Under the pieces are notes generated by a model. That model was not told the DNA's origin, ran no database searches, and saw nothing but the letters and a program-made list of their open reading frames with translations. A stretch of 9,787 nucleotides of DNA from JACZST01 sp036985755 (GTDB taxonomy: Bacteria > Actinomycetota > Acidimicrobiia > Spongiisociales > UBA5794): assembly GCA_036985755.1 (NCBI GenBank), contig BTQG01000089.1, forward strand, positions 1 through 9,787. Direction: 5' to 3'. The translations under genes were made by a program, and so were the position numbers. Shown here piece by piece: positions 6,979 through 9,787 of this stretch (its first letter is position 1; every line of letters starts with the position of its first letter).

Positions 6979-7533
6979 ATGACCACCACCGTCGCAGACA
7001 TCAACTGGCGACTCGCCGACGACACCGATGCGGCGTTTCCCGATCTCGTCCGCTCGCTGCAGGACGGGATTTTCTCCGGCGTGCTGCAACTCACTCGCAA
7101 CCGGCACGATGCCGAGGACGTCACCCAGGAGACGTTCGTTCGGGTGTACCGGGCCCTGACCGGGTACGACCAGGAGCGGATTCGGAACCTCGAGTTGCGA
7201 GCATGGATATGGACGATCGCGTTGAACCTGTGCCGCAATAGGGCACGGACACGGTCGCGACGCCCCGAGGTGAGCGGAGTCGACCTCGACCGAGCGGTGA
7301 CGACCAGCGACCCCGGTCTCATCGCCGCCGATGCCGCCGGCCTCGAGATCTGGCGAGGGCGGCTATCCAGGGTCAGCCCTGCACAGCGCTACGCCGTTGT
7401 CCTGCACCATGTCGTCGGTCTCCCGCACGTCGAGATCGCCGAGATCACCGGACGGACTGAGAGCACGACACGATCCGATCTTCGCCGCGGGTTGGCCGCC
7501 CTACGCAAGATCATCGAGGAGGAGCCGTCATGA
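6979..7533 (+). CDS. ECF-family RNA polymerase sigma factor
   Basis: A 184-residue group 4 (ECF) sigma factor that would redirect RNA polymerase to a small regulon. Region 2 spans about 20-90 and contains the core-binding/-10 recognition signature DAEDVTQETFVRVYRAL (44-60), then RAWIWTIALNLCRNRAR. Region 4 spans about 128-177: LSRVSPAQRYAVVLHHVVGL, then the -35 helix-turn-helix HVEIAEITGRTESTTRSDLR. There is no C-terminal extension. The ATG at 6979 lacks a clear Shine-Dalgarno site, perhaps because it is read through from arsC or is poorly translated until induced. The stop codon overlaps the next start by four bases (ATGA, 7530-7533), so sigma factor and alkyltransferase are made together. 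No typical anti-sigma gene (zinc HxxxCxxC or TM type) follows; the alkyltransferase takes that place. Confidence 0.95.
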   Translation: MTTTVADINWRLADDTDAAFPDLVRSLQDGIFSGVLQLTRNRHDAEDVTQETFVRVYRALTGYDQERIRNLELRAWIWTIALNLCRNRARTRSRRPEVSGVDLDRAVTTSDPGLIAADAAGLEIWRGRLSRVSPAQRYAVVLHHVVGLPHVEIAEITGRTESTTRSDLRRGLAALRKIIEEEPS

Positions 7534-8303
7534 GCAACGACACCATCACCCAGGCACTCGAGAGCCTGGCCACAAACGCACCGGACGGCCTGCTCGATGA
7601 GGTCCTCGACGCGCTGGGGATTCTCCCGGACGAGTTCACGCTCGTCGACGGCCCCACCGGACCGGCGTACGTCTCGTGGAGCCGGGCCGGGGTCACCGCC
7701 TACGTCCCGCGGTCGATCGCTGGGTCACCGGAGCAGTTCGCCGCGCAGCACCCCAGACCGGCCGACTACGTCGATACCCCGCCGCGTCGTCTCGCCGGTC
7801 ATCTCGATCGGGCGCTGGAAACGGGCAGGCTCGGCAAGCTCGCCGTCGATCTCGACGCCCTTGGCGAGTTCCAGCGCAAGGTGCTGGAGAAGTGCGCCGA
7901 GATCCCTCCCGGTGAGATCCGCCCTTACGGATGGATCGCAAAGGAGATCGGGAACCCAGGTGCCGTCCGCGCCGTCGGATCGGCGCTGGGGCGAAACCCG
8001 ATCCCGGTCCTGATCCCCTGCCACCGCGTGGTGCGAAGCGATGGCACCATCGGGAAGTACGCCTACGGATCGACGATGAAGCGGGAGCTACTCAGGAGCG
8101 AGGGTCTCGACCCGGAGGCCATCGAGATGACAGCGCGGGGCGGCACCCGCCTCGTAGGGACCGAGACGACCGGCATCTATTGCTATCCAACGTGTCGTCA
8201 CGCCAAGCGATCCTCTGCGCGCCACCGGGTCGACTTCCGCTCCGCCGCCGAGGCAGAGGACTCCGGGTTTCGGGCATGCAAGGTGTGCCGTCCAGCAGCC
8301 TGA
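7530..8303 (+). CDS. O6-alkylguanine-DNA alkyltransferase fused to a C-terminal Ada-type zinc/methyl-acceptor domain
   Basis: A 257-residue suicide DNA-repair protein. Residues 1-31 form a helical acidic extension (ITQALESLATN, LLDEVLDALG). About 36-100 fit the N-terminal Ogt domain (TLVDGPTGPAYVSWSRAGV). About 112-195 are the catalytic domain: FQRKVLEKCAEIPPGEIRPYGWIA, the DNA-binding RAVGSALGRNP (147-157) and the active site IPCHRVV with acceptor Cys164. About 205-257 are an Ada zinc-binding domain: TTGIYCYPTCRH then FRACKVCRP, with Cys218, 222, 250 and 253 spaced 4-28-3 against 4-27-3 for E. coli Ada Cys38/42/69/72. Cys218 matches the phosphotriester methyl acceptor. Classical Ada has this domain first, followed by an AraC-type HTH; here the order is reversed and no AraC domain exists. 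Translation is coupled to the sigma factor by ATGA, with a strong site AGGAGG at 7517-7522. Fusions of this order probably occur in other actinobacteria. Confidence 0.95.
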   Translation: MSNDTITQALESLATNAPDGLLDEVLDALGILPDEFTLVDGPTGPAYVSWSRAGVTAYVPRSIAGSPEQFAAQHPRPADYVDTPPRRLAGHLDRALETGRLGKLAVDLDALGEFQRKVLEKCAEIPPGEIRPYGWIAKEIGNPGAVRAVGSALGRNPIPVLIPCHRVVRSDGTIGKYAYGSTMKRELLRSEGLDPEAIEMTARGGTRLVGTETTGIYCYPTCRHAKRSSARHRVDFRSAAEAEDSGFRACKVCRPAA

Positions 8304-8349
8304 CCATTTCTCGCCGTCGTTTCGCGAAAACCAAATGGTGGAAAACCAA
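8304..8349. repeat. Palindromic and direct repeats after the alkyltransferase gene
   Basis: Directly after the stop codon, CCATTT (8304-8309) is an inverted match to AAATGG (8333-8338). Between them is the perfect palindrome TTTCGCGAAA (8320-8329). GAAAACCAA also occurs twice in direct orientation, at 8326-8334 and 8341-8349, a 15-base period. The stretch is more A-rich than its surroundings. It could be a terminator-like fold for the sigma operon (no U-tract is present) or an operator for the secreted-protein gene downstream. Confidence 0.4.
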
Positions 8350-8364
8350 CCGCAGGTGGTGGTC

Positions 8365-8377
8365 GCGTGCCTACACT
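8365..8377 (+). promoter_or_regulatory. Candidate promoter of the first secreted-protein gene
   Basis: GCGTGCCTACACT contains the -10-like TACACT (8372-8377), giving a leader of about 75 bases to the GTG at 8459. Ten of its 13 positions match GCGTGACTAGAAT at 9177-9189, upstream of the paralogous second gene at a similar distance from its start. That agreement is the main support; no consensus -35 box is visible. Confidence 0.4.
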
Positions 8378-8402
8378 GGGTAGTGCCTAGCAGGGGGACG
8401 GT

Positions 8403-8438
8403 CTGGACGGTTTTGGGCAACGCCCGGTCGGCCTCCAG
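8403..8438 (+). promoter_or_regulatory. Potentially structured leader of the first secreted-protein gene
   Basis: CTGGA (8403-8407) can pair with TCCAG (8434-8438), enclosing GGGC-AAC-GCCC (8415-8425), which two G-U pairs can extend. The fold lies just before the ribosome binding site GGGGGAGGGG (8446-8455). It does not match a riboswitch class I can name, and the stems are short, so it may have no function. Confidence 0.25.
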
Positions 8439-8458
8439 GACGAAAGGGGGAGGGGATC

Positions 8459-9214
8459 GTGCGGGGAATTGCCTTCACAGTTGCCTTGTTCGGCGCGGTC
8501 ATGGTGGCGGCGCCGGCATTGACACAAAACGACACCATCATCATTGAAATCGACGTCGTGACGTATGCCAAGGAGGGCTCGATCACGACGCTGGCAGAGC
8601 GAGCCGTCGACCCGAGCCTGGTCGGCGCGAGTTGCACGGGAAGCGCGCGGACAGAGAACAACGCTTCGGAGCACCCCGACAACGACTTCATCCTCAGCAG
8701 CGGGACGTCGAGCGCGGTGATCCCAGACTGGGAGCGAGAGGCCGGCGCTGAGGTGACTATGTCGACGTCGCTGGTGCTCGGCGATTCGATCGTGGTCCAA
8801 CTGCTGGTGGGCTCTCACCAGGTCTCCAGTGGCATGGTGGTGATCACCCTGAGCTGTGCACAGCCCGAGCCACCGACGACGACGACGACCGCCCCGCCTC
8901 CGAACCCAACCACCACCACCACCACGATCGCCCCGCCTCCGAACCCAACCACCACCACCACCACCACGATCGCCCCACCTCCGAACCCAACCACCACCAC
9001 GACGACAACGGCCCCACCAGCCTCGACGACCACGACGCCTCCTCCCGAGGGCGGCGTGAGTGCGGGCGGCGGCAGCACGGCCGATATGAGCGGCTACGAG
9101 GTGTGGTGGCTGGGCGGCGGAGCCGTTCTGTTGGCGGCGGCGCTCCTGTTGCTGGCCCAACCGGCGTGGGTCTCGGGCGTGACTAGAATTGTGAAGCGCG
9201 GCGATGGGCGATAG
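8459..9214 (+). CDS. Secreted, membrane-anchored protein with Thr/Pro stalk (paralogue A)
   Basis: A 251-residue surface protein of unknown function. GTG at 8459 follows the strong site GGGGGAGGGG. Residues 1-22 are a Sec signal peptide (MRGIAFTVALFGAVMVAAPA, cleavage near 22/23). About 23-135 form a small beta-rich ectodomain with two cysteines (Cys59 in GASCTGSA, Cys133 in LSCAQP) that could form a disulfide, and a core NNASEH...NDFILSSG...IPDWE. About 139-197 are a Thr/Pro stalk with three APPPNPT(6-7)I-type units. A Gly/Ser linker precedes a C-terminal TM helix (about 215-235) and a basic tail (RIVKRGDGR), so the domain would be held outside the membrane on an extended stalk, possibly O-glycosylated. 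No sortase motif is present. Residues 1-138 align with the next gene with essentially one gap, so this is a tandem duplication. Confidence 0.88.
   Translation: MRGIAFTVALFGAVMVAAPALTQNDTIIIEIDVVTYAKEGSITTLAERAVDPSLVGASCTGSARTENNASEHPDNDFILSSGTSSAVIPDWEREAGAEVTMSTSLVLGDSIVVQLLVGSHQVSSGMVVITLSCAQPEPPTTTTTAPPPNPTTTTTTIAPPPNPTTTTTTTIAPPPNPTTTTTTTAPPASTTTTPPPEGGVSAGGGSTADMSGYEVWWLGGGAVLLAAALLLLAQPAWVSGVTRIVKRGDGR
8891..9010 (+). repeat. In-frame tandem repeat encoding the Thr/Pro stalk
   Basis: Three units beginning GCCCC(G/A)CCTCCGAACCCAACC occupy 8891-8929 (39 bp), 8930-8971 (42 bp) and 8972-9010 (39 bp). They encode APPPNP followed by six or seven Thr, with Ile closing the first two units. Unit 2 is one ACC codon longer than unit 1, as expected from slippage in whole codons. 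The length is likely to vary between strains. Confidence 0.9.
9177..9189 (+). promoter_or_regulatory. Candidate promoter of the second secreted-protein gene, inside the first gene
   Basis: GCGTGACTAGAAT holds TAGAAT (9184-9189), close to the sigma-70 -10 consensus, about 95 bases before the ATG at 9284. It lies within the last codons of paralogue A and resembles the motif at 8365-8377 (10 of 13 bases). The 69-base gap between the two genes shows no other good -10 box. A polycistronic transcript remains possible. Confidence 0.4.
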
Positions 9215-9283
9215 CCTCGTCGCTGGAAGGCAGAAGGACTGTTCGGCACAGGGTAGAGACCCGGGGCAAGAGGGGGAGAGCAC

Positions 9284-9787
9284 ATGAGGAAAACGGCCAT
9301 CGGACTGGCCCTGCTTGGGGTTTTGTTGACTGCGGTACCCGCACTGGCCCAGGCCAATACCATCGAGATTTCCCTTGATGGTGTCGTTCGGGGCAGCGCG
9401 GGAGACGTCATCCGGGTGTACGACGAGCCGGCCCCGGGAAATATGATCGGGTGGAGCTGTTCCGGCATTGCTACGACCACTAACAACGCCTCCGAACACG
9501 ACGGCAACAACTTCATCCTCGCCAGCGGGAGTTCGAGCGCGGCGATCAACGACTGGGAGGCTGTGGCAGGAGCGACCACGTCCATGTCGGGGACCCTGGT
9601 GCTCGGCCCGAGGATCACGATCGACCTGGAACTCGGCGGAACGGTCTCCAGTGGCGGCGTGCTGATTGTCCTGACCTGCGCGCAGCCAGACCCACCCGCG
9701 ACGACGACCACAACGATAACCACACCGCCGACGACCACACCGCCGACGACCACACCGCCGACGACCACACCGCCGACGACCACACCG
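9284..9787 (+). CDS. Secreted protein with Thr/Pro stalk (paralogue B; 3' end missing)
   Basis: The first 168 residues of a paralogue of the preceding gene, cut by the window end. The ATG at 9284 follows AGGGGGAG (9271-9278). The signal peptide is clear (MRKTAIGLALLGVLLTAVPA, then LA|QA, cleavage about 22/23). The ectodomain (about 23-135) keeps Cys59 (GWSCSGIA) and the second cysteine (Cys132, LTCAQP), and shares NNASEH, NFILASG, DWE.VAGA, TLVLG, VSSGG and CAQPDPP with paralogue A at the same residue numbers, within one position. The Thr-rich stalk differs: it is built from TTPPT pentapeptides, not APPPNPT units. It presumably ends in a TM anchor like its neighbour, but that lies outside the window. 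Both conserved cysteines and the shared core suggest the same fold and a related role at the cell surface; the function is unknown. Confidence 0.87.
   Translation, partial: MRKTAIGLALLGVLLTAVPALAQANTIEISLDGVVRGSAGDVIRVYDEPAPGNMIGWSCSGIATTTNNASEHDGNNFILASGSSSAAINDWEAVAGATTSMSGTLVLGPRITIDLELGGTVSSGGVLIVLTCAQPDPPATTTTTITTPPTTTPPTTTPPTTTPPTTTP
9719..9787 (+). repeat. 15-bp in-frame tandem repeat encoding TTPPT units
   Basis: ACCACACCGCCGACG is repeated exactly at 9719-9733, 9734-9748, 9749-9763 and 9764-9778, with nine bases of a fifth copy before the window ends. The copies are identical at DNA level, which points to recent expansion, and 15 bp keeps the frame. The total copy number cannot be seen. 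Confidence 0.93.

Noticed and set aside
8380..8458. A c-di-GMP or other riboswitch in the leader before the first secreted-protein gene.
   Set aside because: Some GGGCAA-like and G-rich elements are present, but the conserved cores and stem lengths of the classes I know are not.
8891..9010. A CRISPR-like array because of regular repeats near 8.9-9.0 kb and 9.7 kb.
   Set aside because: The repeats are contiguous, have no unique spacers and are in frame with a secreted protein.
8387..9783. Minus-strand frames with Gly/Val-rich or Trp/Arg-rich repeats opposite the stalk genes (8387-9499 and 9094-9783).
   Set aside because: The repeats are the reverse complement of the Thr/Pro codons; the plus-strand products have signal peptides, ribosome binding sites and paralogy.

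Overview
The window is GC-rich and densely coded. Several genes start with GTG, two gene pairs overlap by 4 bases (GTGA, ATGA), and two secreted proteins carry Thr/Pro stalks. With an ArsC of the actinobacterial 'GCGDACP' type, this suggests a high-GC actinomycete, perhaps Acidimicrobiia. That placement is inference; no rRNA or other phylogenetic marker is present.

Layout. (1) 1-3133: an ABC exporter operon of the LolD/MacB/YbbA-YbbP type: the 3' part of an ATPase gene (the window opens at the Walker A lysine codon) and a complete 10-TM FtsX-type permease. (2) 3134-3260: a non-coding spacer with inverted arrays of a GTCNNCA heptamer around a hairpin, then an 11-bp direct repeat. (3) 3261-3824 (-) and 3889-4725 (+): divergent unknown genes; the second is TPR-like and overlaps fdhD by GTGA. 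(4) 4722-5531: fdhD, the sulfurtransferase that matures formate dehydrogenase. (5) 5548-6444 (-): an EamA/DMT transporter convergent with fdhD. (6) 6540-8303 (+): arsC, an ECF sigma factor and an O6-alkylguanine-DNA alkyltransferase carrying an Ada-type zinc domain at its C-terminus; the last two overlap by ATGA. (7) 8304-8458: a spacer with palindromic and direct repeats and a candidate promoter. (8) 8459-9787: two tandem paralogous secreted proteins with a two-cysteine ectodomain and Thr/Pro repeats; the first ends in a membrane anchor and the second runs off the window.

The most interesting unit is the sigma factor/alkyltransferase pair. The alkyltransferase sits where an ECF sigma factor usually has its anti-sigma gene, and it joins Ogt and Ada chemistry in the reverse of the classical Ada order, with no AraC DNA-binding domain. 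This suggests, without proving it, an alkylation-sensing circuit in which the repair protein itself reports damage to a dedicated sigma factor. The duplicated secreted proteins appear to share a promoter motif (GCGTGNCTANANT), the second copy lying inside the 3' end of the upstream gene. No CRISPR array, tRNA, rRNA or transposase was seen.
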